Positions 1 to 11,189 are shown, numbered from the stretch's first letter. The stretch: DNA of 64,000 nt from Ditylenchus dipsaci (GCA_004194705.1 SADC01000001.1:806001-870000), one strand, 5' to 3'. The notes: a model not told the origin generated them from the letters alone. Numbers and translations are program-made.

Positions 1-178
1 TAGCTTTAGTTCTTCACACTTTATGCCTGGATTGATGAAAAATTTTTCGTGGTTGATTTGCTTGGATGTGTGGAAAGACGACTGAGTCCTATGTCAGCGT
101 AATGAAAAAATTTTTCTATGAATCTGCTCATCGGTACAATGTAAAGGGCTTTTTCTCTGGTAATTTCAGTGATCTTTA

Positions 179-304
179 GGCTCTATATGTGTTCGAGGGA
201 CCCCCGAAAACTTTATGTGATTTTTTAGGCTTAGTTTCAGGCAAGGTTTGGCCAGCTTATATGAGGCATATTTTTTCGGCAGTCTCTCGAACACATATAG
301 AGCC
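179..304. mobile_element. Small foldback MITE inside MULE relic
   Basis: Terminal inverted repeat GGCTCTATATGTGTTCGA at 179-196 is matched in reverse complement at 287-304. It lies just upstream of the exon carrying DFESASATA, in what was an intron or coding end of the MULE. No coding capacity. Confidence 0.6.
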
Positions 305-671
305 AAAATTTATATCAAACTTGATTACATCAGTTATCTTTCTTGCAGACTTTGAAAGCGCTTCAGCTACTGCTATTATGAAGATCTTTCCAACCTCAAG
401 CCCGTCCGATGTATCTTCCATCTTTCGAAAACGATTCAAAAGTGGGCAAAATCTCATGGCCTGGCAAAGTACTATGCAGTGAGCTCAAGCGATGGATACT
501 CCTCTTCTCTAAGCTAGCGTATCTCCCTGTCTCAGATGTTCTCATTGGATATGATGCTTTGGCGAAGGAGCATGAAATGCTGATGGAATGTGGCGTAGTC
601 GATGCTAGGGAACAATCGAAAGTTGATGGTTATTTACAGATTTCATAGTCAATTGTTTTGAATCCTTGTTA

Positions 672-853
672 CAGTCGAACTCCGATATAAGGCCACCCCG
701 ATATAAGGCCACCCCTGCTATAAGGCCACCCGAGACCAATTTTTGGCCAGCAAAGAAAGAAATTAGTCAAAGTTCACCCCGATATAAAGCCACCCCGATA
801 TAAGGCCACCTTCGGCCGGTCCCCAGGGGTGGCCTTATATCGGAGTTCGACTG
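672..853. mobile_element. pogo/Tc1-type MITE, 182 bp, TA duplication
   Basis: The ends are CAGTCGAACTCCGATATAAG and its reverse complement, flanked by TA on both sides (670-671, 854-855). Subterminal copies of CCGATATAAGGCCACC are repeated in tandem inside each end. It interrupts the MULE relic, so it inserted later. Confidence 0.85.
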
Positions 854-1226
854 TATAGCCTTTCTGAAGTACGTGCCCCTGACATTTCTTTATCGTGGCC
901 CTATTGATGATGTGCGCCCTTCTCTCTACGACATCGAACTTTGGAATGTTAACGAACACTTATTGCGCCAGTGGCCAGTTACCAATAACGCTGTGAAAGC
1001 TGGAACAAAGAGTACAATGCACACTTTCCGGGGGGTGGAAAGCCTGATCGAAGTAAAGTAATCCGCCACCAAATGGATGAGGAAGAATCTGTTCCTCACG
1101 CGATTTTACGGTAAGGTTTTTTTTTGTTTCTTTGCTAGACTTATTTCAAAACTATTGTAAGACACCAGTTGAAACCTGAGGAAGAGTTACGAAATATACG
1201 TCCTATGCAGGGGCAATCTGCCCCCT

Positions 1227-2222
1227 TAGCAACAACGAAAAATCCGCGGATACAATCCGCGGATTTCTTGAAAGTTATCCGCGGATATTTTTCGTAGCAA
1301 CAACGAAAAAATCCGCGGATATTTTGAACAAATCCGCGGATTTTTTCTAGCCTGCTCGGGAGTAGGCTAGAAATATAATTTTGACTTTTTTTCATTTAGA
1401 GAAGTACTCAAAAATTATTTTCAAGTAATTATTTTGACGTAAAAAGCATTTGAGAGGTAAAAACAAGCTCTATAGGAAGTGATGTGGAATTAAAAGGGCA
1501 CTTTCAAAAACTCCTATTTTGACTGTTTTACCATGTGCTTAAACATGGACCTTGGCAAATGAGCCTCTTTATGCATTTTGATAAAAATCCCTGCTCGGGT
1601 TAAGCTTATCTCGCAGGTTAGGCCCTACACCCTTTTATGGTATTGGCTGTAATCATAGTCAAGGGTCAGCTTAGTTGACCCTCAACTTTTTAAGTTGAGT
1701 CCTAAAGTTGACCCCACCCTCAACTTTTCAGGCCTTAACTTAGTTGACCCTATATCTTTTCTGTCAAACCATAAAGTTGACCCTCAAAGTTGAACCCGGC
1801 CTTAGCTTTTTGCACCACAACTTTTAGCGGACCCTAAGGTTGACCTTCAACTACTCTGAGTGCACCGAAAAGCATGCATACCAGAGTTCCTATATGCGGT
1901 AGGCCACAGTGTTCAAAACCAAATTCAAATCTTCAGTGGTTGACACTGGGCTTTTGCGAATATTTTACTTTTTATTTGACCCTTTCACCCCCGTAAAGCC
2001 CTTGATACTTTTAAAAAATGGTCAAAAATGTAATTTAGAAAAAAAATTACCTGTATGTGACAACAACGACAAAAAAAAATTGGCGGATGAACTAATCCGC
2101 CGATTTTTTTTTGAAGAATCCGCGGATATCTTGAAGAAATCCACGGATTTGTTGTGTATCCGCGGATTTGTTCATCCGCGGATTTCTTAAGAAATCCGCG
2201 GATTTTTTTTCCGTTGTTGCTA
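1227..2222. mobile_element. Element with CCGCGG-palindrome subterminal arrays
   Basis: The left end TAGCAACAACGAAAAATCCG (1227) is matched by the reverse complement ending at 2222 (CGTTGTTGCTA). Both subterminal regions carry many copies of the self-complementary decamer ATCCGCGGAT: about six between 1240 and 1350 and about six between 2090 and 2205. The interior has no recognisable transposase. Exact target duplication not resolved. It sits within the MULE relic. Confidence 0.6.
1655..1850. repeat. Imperfect GTTGACCCTCAACTT repeats
   Basis: About eight degenerate copies of a mirror-like unit (TTGACCCTCAACTTTT and variants such as AAGTTGACCCCACCCTCAAC) fill the interior of the preceding element. 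No open reading frame or RNA gene is evident. Confidence 0.5.
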
Positions 2223-2419
2223 CGGGGACTGAAGAAAGAATCCATGCCTTGGTTTCAGAGTGGAGAGAAAAGTCAGCTGCTGCCTTTCCATCTGATGAAG
2301 CTTTGCTCGGATATCTTCAGTCAATTCAAGATGCGCTTTGGTATGCGAAGGGAAACGATCCAGATGTGGACGAAATTCAAGAAGATGAAGATGAGGAAGT
2401 TGTAACTCAATAGACTCCA

Positions 2420-3060
2420 TTGCTGTACGTTACTATGTTGTTGTTGGTGTTGAGTTTACGATAAAGTTTATTCTGGGAATATTTTTTATACGCCACTTAG
2501 GAGACCAGCCTTAACTAAGCGTGTAACCGGGGTGTCAATTGTCTAACAATAAGCTAACTTCAGCCAAATACAGTCTATCGAGCATGTCGTATAGCCGAGG
2601 GTGCCGTATAACTGGGGCGCGCATAACCGAGGTTTTACTGTATTTGATTGTATGACGTACTCGGATTATACGACGTACTCGGAAATATGATAAAAATATA
2701 GGTATGGAAGCAAAAGCTTTTTTTATAGTCGACAAAGAGCAAAATTTGTTGCAATGTCGCACGAGAAAGGGCAAAAAAATTATTTTGTCGCGCGACAAAT
2801 GTTATTTTTAAAACTCTTTTGTCGCGCGACAAAATAGTTTCGTTGTTGTTTTGTCTGGTTGCCTTCCGATTTGTACTCTTGATCATAAATTGCATAAAAG
2901 GTCTTTTTTGCAAAGTCCCGTGTTGAAAAACATGGTATACATTCGACTTATAATATAAGCACACATAGGATCACTTCATTCTGGTGCTTATTTATCATAA
3001 ATTTACTGTAATAGCATATGTAATGGCACTGTAACAGCGTAAATAAACTTGTTTACTATT
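2420..3060. other. Non-coding, with a MITE end at 2530-2650
   Basis: No gene seen. 2530-2640 carries degenerate GTATAACCGAGG units ending in ACCGAGGTTTTACTGTA, the right end of a pogo-like MITE. 2780-2840 has two copies of TTGTCGCGCGACAAA, a perfect short palindrome. Confidence 0.45.
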
Positions 3061-3095
3061 TAACTTTTTCAGTAAGTGTATTCTGGCCATAAACC

Positions 3096-3378
3096 TTTAT
3101 AGGGGGTGTTTCGGCCGGGGTTGTTCTGGCCGCGGGTATTTTGGCGAGGGTGTTTCGGCGGGGGTGTTTGGCCGGGGTGTTTTGGCGGGGGTATTTCGGC
3201 GGGGGTGTTTCGGCCGGGGTGTTTCGGCGGGGTGTTTCGGGGTGGACCCTGAATTTTGAAATCAAGGCCCAAATGCGGTGCCCAAATGCGGGTGTTCAAA
3301 TGCGGGGGCCCAAATGCGGGGGCCCAAATGCGGGTGCCCAAATGCGATGTGCCCAAATGCGATGTGCCCAAATGCGTG
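3096..3378. repeat. Two adjacent G-rich minisatellites
   Basis: 3096-3245 consists of GGGGGTGTTTCGGC/GGCC-type units of 13-17 bases. 3265-3378 consists of GCCCAAATGCGGGG units of 11-14 bases. Proline/threonine-rich reading frames across them are by-products of the repeats. A related AAATGCGG unit recurs at 57,270. Confidence 0.75.
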
Positions 3379-4460
3379 GTAACGATCCCTGGCACAAGGC
3401 TCTGATTCAGAAATCACACCTCAGTTTTTTTAAACTTTGCCTTTTATCAGAAAAAAAAGGTATACCAACGACTCGATACACATTATGACTCGATACAACG
3501 ACTCGATACAATTACGACTCGATACAACGACTCGATACACTTTTTAAATTTTACTCAAATCGTCCCGTTACAAAAAATTCATTTCCTTTGGTGTTCCTTT
3601 CAATTTTCGGTGCTTCTATTTTTCTGGTTCTCTCCTTCAATTTTTTGTGTTTGTTTGGCTGTTTTTTATTTTTATTTTCAGATTTCTCCGTGGCTCAACT
3701 GGTCCACTCACAGCGCATTGGAGCAAGAACAGCGCCCATCACCTACATAGAAGATGGAAGGCAGTGCTTCGTTTGGACCAAGACCGGCAGAACAACAATC
3801 AAAGATGGGATCAGTCAAGGCTACTTTCGCTGCTCAGCGTGCCAAGCTATGAAGGATGGTGGTCGCCAAGCGAAAATCGCCTCTCTTAAGTACAATCTCA
3901 CTTCAAACGAATGGATTGATGAACCAGAGGACTATCAGCACATTTGCAAGCCGAAAAACGTGAATCAGGTTTTTTTGTTTTCATTAATTTTCATTTGGTT
4001 TATATTTTTATTTCAGGTAATTAGAACAAATGCAAGGAGATCAGTGCAAGCAGAAGTCGCAGCAAGAACCAAGAATGCCAGAATCCGCTTGATTAATTTT
4101 GTTTTTAGATTTTGCTGAGATCCGAGCTGCAGCCGTTGGAAGCGTCATCGCGACTGAAGGAGCAATGTACAGAGCCAAGCGCAAGAAGTTCCCGACAATC
4201 GCAACCTATGAAGAATTCTTATCGGATGAGAACAGAGTCATGCGCCTCAGTCTTCGTGGATCAGAAGCAAGGGCCGGAGATGATCAAGTCGGCGAGATGC
4301 TACTGCTTTATGGAGGTTGGCTTTTTTTATTCGTTGCCCAATGATTTGTTTTCAGATAACGAAATGCTCGTTTTTGCCTCTCTGCGCCAGCTCCAGCTCC
4401 CCCACTCTTCCAATCACATTGTCTGCGACGGCACTTTCATGTACGCGCCAAAAGGAACAT

Positions 4461-5408
4461 GGGCTCTGTTCAGATCGAGGGGGCACCTTTTGCCTTGGTC
4501 CCCCCTGTTGTTTTTTTTCAAAATTTTGTCCCACCACGCTACATTTTACTGGTTCATCTTTGCTTGTTCGTTTATATCACATTTAATAGAATATTATGTA
4601 TTTTACACATTGTATAAATGTCGCATATAGATATAGATATGGGTCGAACACTTGTGGATGAAGTCGAAAGACCTGATGTGGCCGCCCTTCGCCTGAAGGA
4701 TGTTCTCAACTACGATATTAAGCAAGCCATTTCCTTCTTCGTCGGTCTCCAGATTCTCAAGAATGAAAAACCTTGCGACATTTGTGGCGCGGTAACGCTT
4801 ATCGAAAAAAGGAAATTGAGAACATTAAATCTAGGAACCCAATGGGAGCCGCACCTCCGCACTCCGAACTCTCGCGCAAATCTTCACTCCGGCGGTGCGG
4901 CGCCAGCTTGTACACAATCATGCGACACTTTTTGGAGCCGCACTCCCGCGCTCTTTCATTCTGAGTGAGACGCTTTTTTATTCGGAGTGCGGCGCATCAT
5001 CGCTGTTTCATTTTCTTTTGCTCTTTTCAGCACTCAATTTATTTTTAAGTACAGTTTTGCCACTTTTGGATCCTAATTCAAACCTTTTATTGCACTTGTT
5101 TCATGCAAGAATCTTTCACAAGATAAAACGACTCCTTGGCAACAGCAATGCGAATACAGCGTCCTACGTGGAAGAAGCCGTGTTTAGACAAAACTGCCAA
5201 GCCTCAGGATGGGATATTTTAAGCGAATTTCTTGAGCAAAAGTATCTCATTTACAATGTGTATAAGTGTAATATTCATGTCTAGTCTTTAATAAACTTTG
5301 TTTCCGAAAACACGCGCGAGAAAAATGTAGCGTGGTGGGACAAAATTTCGAAAAAAAACAACAGGGGGGACCAAGGCAAAAAAGTGCCCCCTCGATCTGA
5401 ACAGAGCC
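4461..5408. mobile_element. 948-bp element with ~87-bp inverted ends, ISXO2-like remnant inside
   Basis: The left 87 bases (GGGCTCTGTTCAGATCGAGG onward, through GCCTTGGTCCCCCC) are repeated in reverse complement at the right with few mismatches. GGAACA is duplicated (4454-4459 and 5409-5414), splitting the MULE codon run KGT/KQVY. Inside, 4618-4800 reads LKDVLNYDIKQAISFFVGLQ then NEKPCDICGAV, which resembles the zinc-ribbon start of ISXO2/Merlin-type transposases. 5107-5260 reads NTASYVEEAVFRQNC, resembling their end. The middle is replaced by another repeat. The transposase assignment is tentative. Confidence 0.6.
4830..5115 (+). repeat. Dispersed repeat starting CTAGGAACCCAATGGGAG, copy 1
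   Basis: It begins CTAGGAACCCAATGGGAG and ends near TTTCATGCAAGAATCTTT. It contains GC-rich units (CTCCGCACTCCG, CCCGCGCTCTTTCATTCTGA). A close copy lies at 6747-7015 and a related inverted copy, ending CATTGGGTTCCTAGC, at 8760-8974. It sits within the ISXO2-like remnant. Confidence 0.7.
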
Positions 5409-6746
5409 GGAACAAAGCAAGTGTACCGAGTCTTTGGGCTGATCCGTCAAATGCACGCTGCACCGTTGGTCACTGCTCTGCTCATGGGGAAATCAAAGTT
5501 GCTTTGCAAGAGAATGTGGGAAAAAAGTTGGTAATTTATTATTTTATTTTATTCTGATCAAATTTATTTTAGTCGAGGAAGCTCTGAACAACATCAACAT
5601 CATCTCAAGCATCATCAACGCTCACTTCGACGCCGAAATCGCAGCATACTCGTCTTTTGCGGAGGTCTTTCAAGGGGTGTCAGTGAAGCTTTGTTCTTTC
5701 CACGTGAAGCGAGGGCTCTACCGCAAGGTTAGCTTTTATTTTCTGAATGCCGTGGTGGTGTAATTATTTAACGTTATTATATCGGGTACAAGGACTGGGT
5801 TTGTCAACTGAACACCAGGAAAATGAAGAAGTTCAGAAGATCATCAGAATGGTCGGTGCCTTGCAAATCACACCAATGGTGGAATGGGAAAACTGCCTGG
5901 AGCTCCTGCGCAATCGAATCCAAGAAGCTGAAGTGCCGACAGAAGTGCAAGAGAAACTCAATGTGATGCTATTATGAGCCAGTCCTTTTTCTTTTAATTA
6001 AGTTTTAATTAAATTTATTCTTAGACAAACATGGCTCTCTCGCGGAAGGATTTTTCACTGTTTGGACATACCGGGCCGCGCACAACAAACCATGCCGAAT
6101 CCTACCACAGCAAGCAGCGTCTGCACTTTGCGATGAATTCGAAACTGGGCCAATGAGCGATGTCATTCAGAGAGGTAAATTTTAATTATTTGTTTGTGGG
6201 TTGCCTCTAGTTTTATTTTTCAGTTATCCCACACCGAAGAGATGGATGCATATGAGGTCTACAATGGAAACCAGCCGGCAAGAAGGCAGAGGACAAAATA
6301 TGCTGAGATAACCCAAAGGCTTCTGGATGAAAAGGCTGGTAAATAGTTTGTGGTCAGGTTTCATCACTTTTTGTTTCAGGAGAAGCTGCTGCGATTCCTG
6401 GGATCGGATGATGGGTTGGACCGTGGCGCCACATACATGCACAAAATGAAGAAATATCTAATAAGGGTCGGTCGTCTCATGGGCATCAACTTTGCTGAGT
6501 TCCAGGAAGTCCTGGCGGAGAATGAAGAACAAATTGAAGAAGAAAGGGCTGAAGCTCCTTTTGAAAACATCCTGATTGAAAACCCTGCTAATATTCCTTT
6601 TTTTCATTGATTTGTTTTCGTTTTGTTTCACTGGTGTTATTTGATTTCAGTTGAATAAATGTTTGAATTTGAGAAAGTGTATCGAGTCGTTGTATCGAGT
6701 CATGATGCGTTTCGAGTCGCGGGGCAGTCGAAAAAAAACTAAAGCT

Positions 6747-7015
6747 AGGAACCCAATGGGAGCTGCACCTCCGCACTCCGCAATCTTCACTCCCGCAGTG
6801 CGGCGCCAGCGTGTACACAATCAGGCGACACTTTTTTGGAGCCACACTCCCGCGCTCTTTCATTCTGAGTGAGGCGATTTTTCATTTGGAGTGCAGCGCA
6901 TCCTAGTTGTTTCATTTTATTTCGCTCTTTTCGGTGCTTAATTTATTTTTGAGTACAGCTTTGGATCCTAATTAAAACTTTTTTTTTGCACCTGTTTCAT
7001 GCAAGAATCTTTACT
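6747..7015 (+). repeat. Dispersed repeat starting CTAGGAACCCAATGGGAG, copy 2
   Basis: Same order of motifs as the copy at 4830, including GTGTACACAATCA, TTTCATTCTGAGTGAG and TTTCATGCAAGAATCTTT. It lies between the MULE right end and the Harbinger exons. Confidence 0.7.
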
Positions 7016-7079
7016 CAGAATGTGTTGTGCTATGTATTGCGGAGAGTGTGGTTTTACGCTTTATTTCACCTTGATATTT

Positions 7080-8269
7080 TTAGGCTGCCTTCAGAAGTGT
7101 CGATTTACCAAGCTGCTGCAATGGATCCTGTTACTACGATGGAACTGTTACCACGATGGTATCTGCTACTGGCAGGACGATTTTCAAGGTGATATTGTTT
7201 GTTGCAGTGTGTTGTTGTTAGTGCTTTTTTTTTTGCAGAAAACCGGAAAGCAAGAGGAAGAAGAACGTGCGAGTAAGCTTATTGCTCTGGTGCGAGATGA
7301 GCCTCTTCTCTACGACATGTCCAATGCCGACTACAAGAACAACTCACGCAAGGTGCTTGTCTGGGGAGGGATCGCGACGAAATGTGGCTTCAAAGGTGAG
7401 ATTTTTTACAGTCCTGATCGAAAACCTATGTTTACGCAAAATTCGTTTTCAGATGGAAAGGAGGCAATGTCGGTATGGAAGAATCTGCGCTCATCGTACA
7501 AGAAAAAGAAGGACAAGAAGCTACCGAGTGGAAGTGCTTCAGAGCCCGAGAAATAGAAGTGGGTACACTATGCAGAAATGGATTTTTTGATTCTTGTATC
7601 TAGGTATTTATGACAAGAGTGATTTCAAGAAGAGGCTGCGAGCGGGCGACTTCAAGATTCCTGTTGATTGCAATTTTCCAGGGACAGCGACGCAAGCGCC
7701 TTTCTTTTTTATCGGGGACGGTGCCTTCCCATTATCGCGGCCAATGATGAAGCCATTTTCTGGCAATAATCTGTCATACGAGCAAATGATCTCCAATTAC
7801 CGGTTTGGATAACTTGTTAACTATACATCTTTGCTATTTATCATTTGTTTGCAGGCTCTCCCGCGCTAAGCGTATGATTGAAAACTTATTTGGTATTCTG
7901 GCAGCCAAGTGGAGAACACTTCTCAAGCCTATGGAGCAGGAGGTGACTAATTCGGATCTGATGGTCAAGGCAATTTTTGTTCTTCACAACTTCCTCATAA
8001 GGCACTCTACGACAAACAGGCCAGGAGGTAATAGTACACCTCAAACTTTATATCCAACGTTTTGTTTTTTAGATCTCGCTAATTTTGGAGATGAGGACAA
8101 TGGTGCATGGAGAAGAAACGTCGAGCCAATGGAATCAATCACTTTGCTTGCTGGAGCACGGCCTGTCGTCACTGAAGATGGAAGAGAAGTTTGCCGGCTG
8201 CTCATGGACTTTTTCATCAGCAATGCAAGAAAGGTCGATTTTCAAGATCGTATGATTGGTTTAATCTAG
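7080..8269 (+). pseudogene. PIF/Harbinger transposon genes: MADF-like and DDE transposase exons
   Basis: 7238-7395 and 7450-7555 encode a MADF/SANT-like DNA-binding partner (LIALVRDEPLLYDMSNADYK, then SVWKNLRSSYKKKKDKK). 7603-7800 encodes the PIF/Harbinger DDE domain (FFFIGDGAFPLSRPMMKPF, with G-D-x-A-F-P-L). After an intron, 7856-8028 reads LSRAKRMIENLFGILAAKWR then KAIFVLHNFLIRH, the family's R-x-x-I-E-N-x-F-G block. A last exon (about 8073-8269) ends DFQDRMIGLI. Individual exons are open, but the catalytic N-terminal part is not evident, so this is probably a partial or fused copy. Harbinger elements normally carry two separate genes, which fits the MADF plus DDE order. Confidence 0.75.
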
Positions 8270-8289
8270 TTGTTATACCTGTAGTGATG

Positions 8290-9000
8290 TTTCATCTCGC
8301 GCTGTTATGAATAAAGTGTCGGCGGTATAGTAGATTAGTGTTGATTTCAGGGGACATATTGTTTGATCGTGTTAGGATCGACAATTTAAAACATGGTACA
8401 GGGTAGAGAAAATATGATACATGGTAGAATTATGAAAATCGAGATTTTCTGGGGTCTGAGCTAATTTTGGACCAAAACCCCGATCCGAAAATCGCCCCGA
8501 GCTACGTGGAAGACCCCGACCTGGAAATTTTTTCAGCCAAAAACCTCACCTCAAACCCGCTTGAAGCACAATCGTCAGCTTTAGTACAGGGTGTGTGAAG
8601 AAATTTATACATTTTGAAGGGTTATAAGTTTTTTCTATGATAAATTCCGAGATTCGATAAACTTCAATCAGCTCAAAAAAAGAAATATATTTTTGGCATA
8701 TTTCAAGTGAAAAAAATATCCGACTAAATTCTGAAAATAAAAAAAAGGCATTAAAAAATTGAGTGCGGCGGTGCGGATTTGCACCCGCACTCGAACTCCT
8801 CACTTTCTCACTCCCGCGGCGAGGAGGCAAATTTTCATTGGGTACAGTCGAGTGCCGCACTGCCGTGGTGCCGCTCTTAGTGCGGGAGTGCGGAGGTGAG
8901 GATCCAGTGTATACCCAATGAGCTTTGCACCCTCAGATCTGCACCCTCACCCCCTCATTGGGTTCCTAGCTTAAGACCGAATAACGGCGCATAAACGCAA
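8290..9000. other. Non-coding repeats between Harbinger and carrier
   Basis: No gene seen. 8385-8430 has tandem ACATGGTACAGGGTAGA units. 8758-8975 is an inverted-orientation copy of the GGAACCCAATGGGAG repeat family (GAGTGCGGCGGTGCGGA ... CATTGGGTTCCTAGC). Confidence 0.5.
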
Positions 9001-9018
9001 AACAACTATCGTGCTTTA

Positions 9019-10392
9019 TTACATCTGAAACGAATCAACTGCTAACAATGTCAACTCAATGCCAAAAAAACAAGCAGCATTGGATGGAAATGTCCTGACA
9101 ATAATGGGCACCCATCCACGGTACAAAGTCCTCATAATATTCCCTTCACGCACAATTTCCTTTATCACATCTCTCATTCCCCTAGGATACTTCAGCCTTG
9201 GCGCAGTTTGGATTCGAGATTTAAGCACGTCCAGAGGAAGACAGATAAGACCAACGCTCAGTCCAGCAAAACCACCTGCACCAATTATAGCCCAGGGATC
9301 AAGTTCGTTGGCAGCCGTGGTAGTTGACCACTTTTTCTTCAGAAAATCATAAACTGACATGTAGAGAGCACCAGAACAGACTCCTGAACAGTTCTGGATA
9401 AATTTACCTGTGCAATGTTACTAAGCATCTTTTGAAAGTAAACTTACCTTTCAACAAAGTTGCGGATGTTCCTTGGTAGAGACATTTTACGCCACCTTCT
9501 TTAAATAGCTTTTTGACAGCATCAAATGGACCGCTGTATTGAATATTATTAGATTGCACTTGAAGCACACCCTGTAGAAAACCTATTTTTAAGCGCGGCT
9601 TGCTCACATTATTACCTTGATTCGATCAGCTGGAGAGGCAATGGCCATCGTAAAGGCACCTGACAAGGCCCCGATTCCCAAGTTTGACAAGACAGTTGCT
9701 TCACTAGCTTCACTGTGATATACATACCTCCCTAGAGCACAACCACCGAAAAATATTGCAGAGAAAGGAATTCCTAAAAATAAAATTTTTCAAAGAGCAA
9801 AGTTGTTTTTCGAATTGGCTAACCTGTCATGAGTGGAACAGACATCCCTTATAAAGACCCTACAAAAAAATTATGGTTTTAGAAAACGCTTTAGGTATAC
9901 CGTAATTCCTCTAATAAGCCGCCCCCCTCTGATTCAAAATCGTGTTCTTGGCATTGTGTTTTTGACCAATTTTTTGAAGACTCCTGTTTGGCAAGTTACC
10001 TCTCAATTTGTAGCCAGTGAGATGAGCTACAAAATAGATGGTGAGTTGCCTAACATTGGTCTTCAAAACATAGGTCAAAAACACAATGCCAGAAACCCGT
10101 TTTTTTTAATTTAGGGGGCGGCTTATTACAGGAATTGCGGTAATCGTTGAAGAAAATTACCCGAAACCCTTCGTTGGAAATTGTCTTTCTGAAGCAATCA
10201 TATGATCCATTTAAAGAGTTGATTGGTGTAGTTTGCAGTCGAACCTTGATTGTGTCTAACGGATGACCTAAATACCAATTTTAAGCGTTGAGGAGAATGT
10301 GGTGAATATAGTGAATGATGACCAACTGCAACACGGAAAGCTCCACCGATTCCCCCGGCGAAAAAGTTCGTGACAGGATCTCTACTTGACAT
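9019..10392 (-). CDS. Mitochondrial carnitine/acylcarnitine-type carrier (SLC25A20-like)
   Basis: A six-transmembrane inner-membrane carrier of the SLC25 family, most like the carnitine/acylcarnitine translocase that exchanges acylcarnitine for carnitine. Exons by phase: 10392-10323, 10267-10161, 9859-9824, 9773-9616, 9571-9448, 9383-9019. All three signature repeats are seen: [21 protein letters not shown] (with GVLQVQSNN), and [14 protein letters not shown], plus [20 protein letters not shown] near the end. Predicted length is about 286 residues, normal for the family. Start is the first Met before [13 protein letters not shown]. Exon 3 is one base short: GLYKG reads in one frame and MSVPLMTG in the next, giving a stop if uncorrected. 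Related carriers (SLC25A29/45/47/48) cannot be excluded. Intron 2 holds a MITE. AATAAA (reverse complement at 9015-9020) overlaps the stop codon. Confidence 0.85.
9900..10140. mobile_element. CCGTAATTCC MITE in carrier intron
   Basis: Inverted ends (CCGTAATTCCTCTAATAAGC versus GGCTTATTACAGGAATTGCGG), TA on both sides. The interior carries the CAAAATCGTGTTCTTGGCAT module seen in other elements of the window. It lies wholly within intron 2 of the carrier. Confidence 0.7.
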
Positions 10393-10734
10393 ATGATTTG
10401 TGCCCTTCAAACTTCTTCTGAAAACAAATCAGCTACTTATATACTCACGACTCCTATCTTCTAAATCAAACTAGGTTGCATCCCGTTGATGCAGAGACAC
10501 GCTACAACATATTCTCAAGCAAGACAAAAAGGTAAAATGACAAAATCGTCGACAAATATGGATTGGAAAAGGAATCAGGAAAAGTGCAGGACTTGTAATG
10601 ATTGTTCATAAAGAATTTTTAGTGAAAGCGGTATAGTCACGAATAAAAACTAATGAATACAAACCAGCTTGAACTGTATAAACGAAATTACTCGAATTTT
10701 TGCAAAAACAACATCCACTGATGAAATAATGATT

Positions 10735-10980
10735 ATTTAAAGGGCCTGACCTCTTCCTACTCGGTGGTCCCCCGCCAATTCAAAAATTTTCCCTCGATCA
10801 TTGGACTTCTGTACGGATTTTTCCGCTAGGTTTCTAACAAAACTAAGCCTAAAATTTGATTTCAGGCCTAGTTTTGTTAGAAACGTGGCGGAAAAATCCG
10901 TACAGAAGTCCAATGATCGAGGGAAAATTTTTGAATTGGCGGGGACCACCGAGTAGGAAGAGGTCAGGCCCTTTAAATAA
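10735..10980. mobile_element. Near-perfect palindromic element, GGGCCTGACC family, copy 1
   Basis: The two arms (AAAGGGCCTGACCTCTTCC ... and reverse complement) pair along about 120 bases each with very few mismatches. They contain the core CCCGCCAATTCAAA, TCATTGGACTTCTGTACGG, TTTCTAACAAAACTA. A second copy lies at 48,897-49,135. No coding capacity. It lies between the divergent carrier and PLK4 genes. Confidence 0.85.
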
Positions 10981-11189
10981 TCGAATAAATGACTTCAGAT
11001 GTAAGCTATTTCTCAAAACGAAGTTATTTTCCCGCCTAGTTCATTATTCGAAAACTATGTGGGGGACTTTTACAAGCAATTTCTTCGAGAGATACCAGCA
11101 TAGCAGGCGTGCTTTTTTCGGTGTCTCGAGCTGATCAGCGTAATTTGTTATTTTCAGCATAATACGTGCTCCAATTCACGATTTGATTC

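Larger units (their letters stand above)
60..2413 (+). pseudogene. Decayed Mutator-like (MULE) transposase
   Basis: This is a cut-and-paste transposase relic. After an acceptor near 343 the frame reads DFESASATAIMKIFPTS, then (one frame over) VRCIFHLSKTIQKW, which are the second catalytic-Asp region and C-x-F-H motif of MULE transposases. A further frame gives a LAYLPVSDVLIGYDAL segment at 470-645. After an inserted MITE, 890-1010 reads LYDIELWNVNEHLLRQWPVTNNAVK, the typical MULE block ending in TNN-x-V-x-G-W; the W falls in another frame. A GT donor is seen near 1112. An open frame at 2168-2413 (ending EDEDEEVVTQ) may be the last exon. At least three frameshifts and three inserted elements show it is dead. 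Family call is from motifs; gene boundaries are inferred. Confidence 0.7.
3689..6600 (+). pseudogene. FLYWCH-type MULE transposase, multi-exon, disrupted
   Basis: Exon 1 (about 3689-3968) has a zinc-finger-like pattern (F-x-W ... Y-F-R-C-S-A-C ... H-I-C) of the FLYWCH/WRKY-GCM1 class that binds terminal repeats. A following exon contains AEIRAAAVGSVIATEGAMY. Then VCDGTFMYAPKGT holds the first catalytic Asp. It continues at 5409 as TKQVYRVFGLIRQMHAAPL after an insertion. After a small intron comes EEALNNINIISSIINAHF then KLCSFHVKRGLYRK (C-x-F-H). Near 6075 the frame reads PRTTNHAESYHSKQRLHF, the MULE P-R-T-N-N block, followed by a stop and then further exons at 6222-6600. The 948-bp insertion and at least one stop make it non-functional as it stands. 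Confidence 0.75.
3473..6720 (+). mobile_element. MULE transposon with CGACTCGATACA terminal repeats
   Basis: The left end has five copies of the unit GACTCGATACA (3473-3545), ending CGATACACTTTTT. The right end has the reverse complement, AAAGTGTATCGAGTCGTTG, at about 6673-6710. Between them lies a FLYWCH-plus-MULE transposase gene. A non-autonomous relative with the same ends sits in a UTP10 intron at 38,896-39,463. Exact outer limits and target duplication are uncertain because the terminal unit is repeated. Confidence 0.7.

Noticed and set aside
3588..8269. Host genes encoding a zinc-finger protein and a HARBI1-like nuclease
   Set aside because: The motifs belong to transposases, terminal repeats flank the first, and both copies are disrupted or partial.
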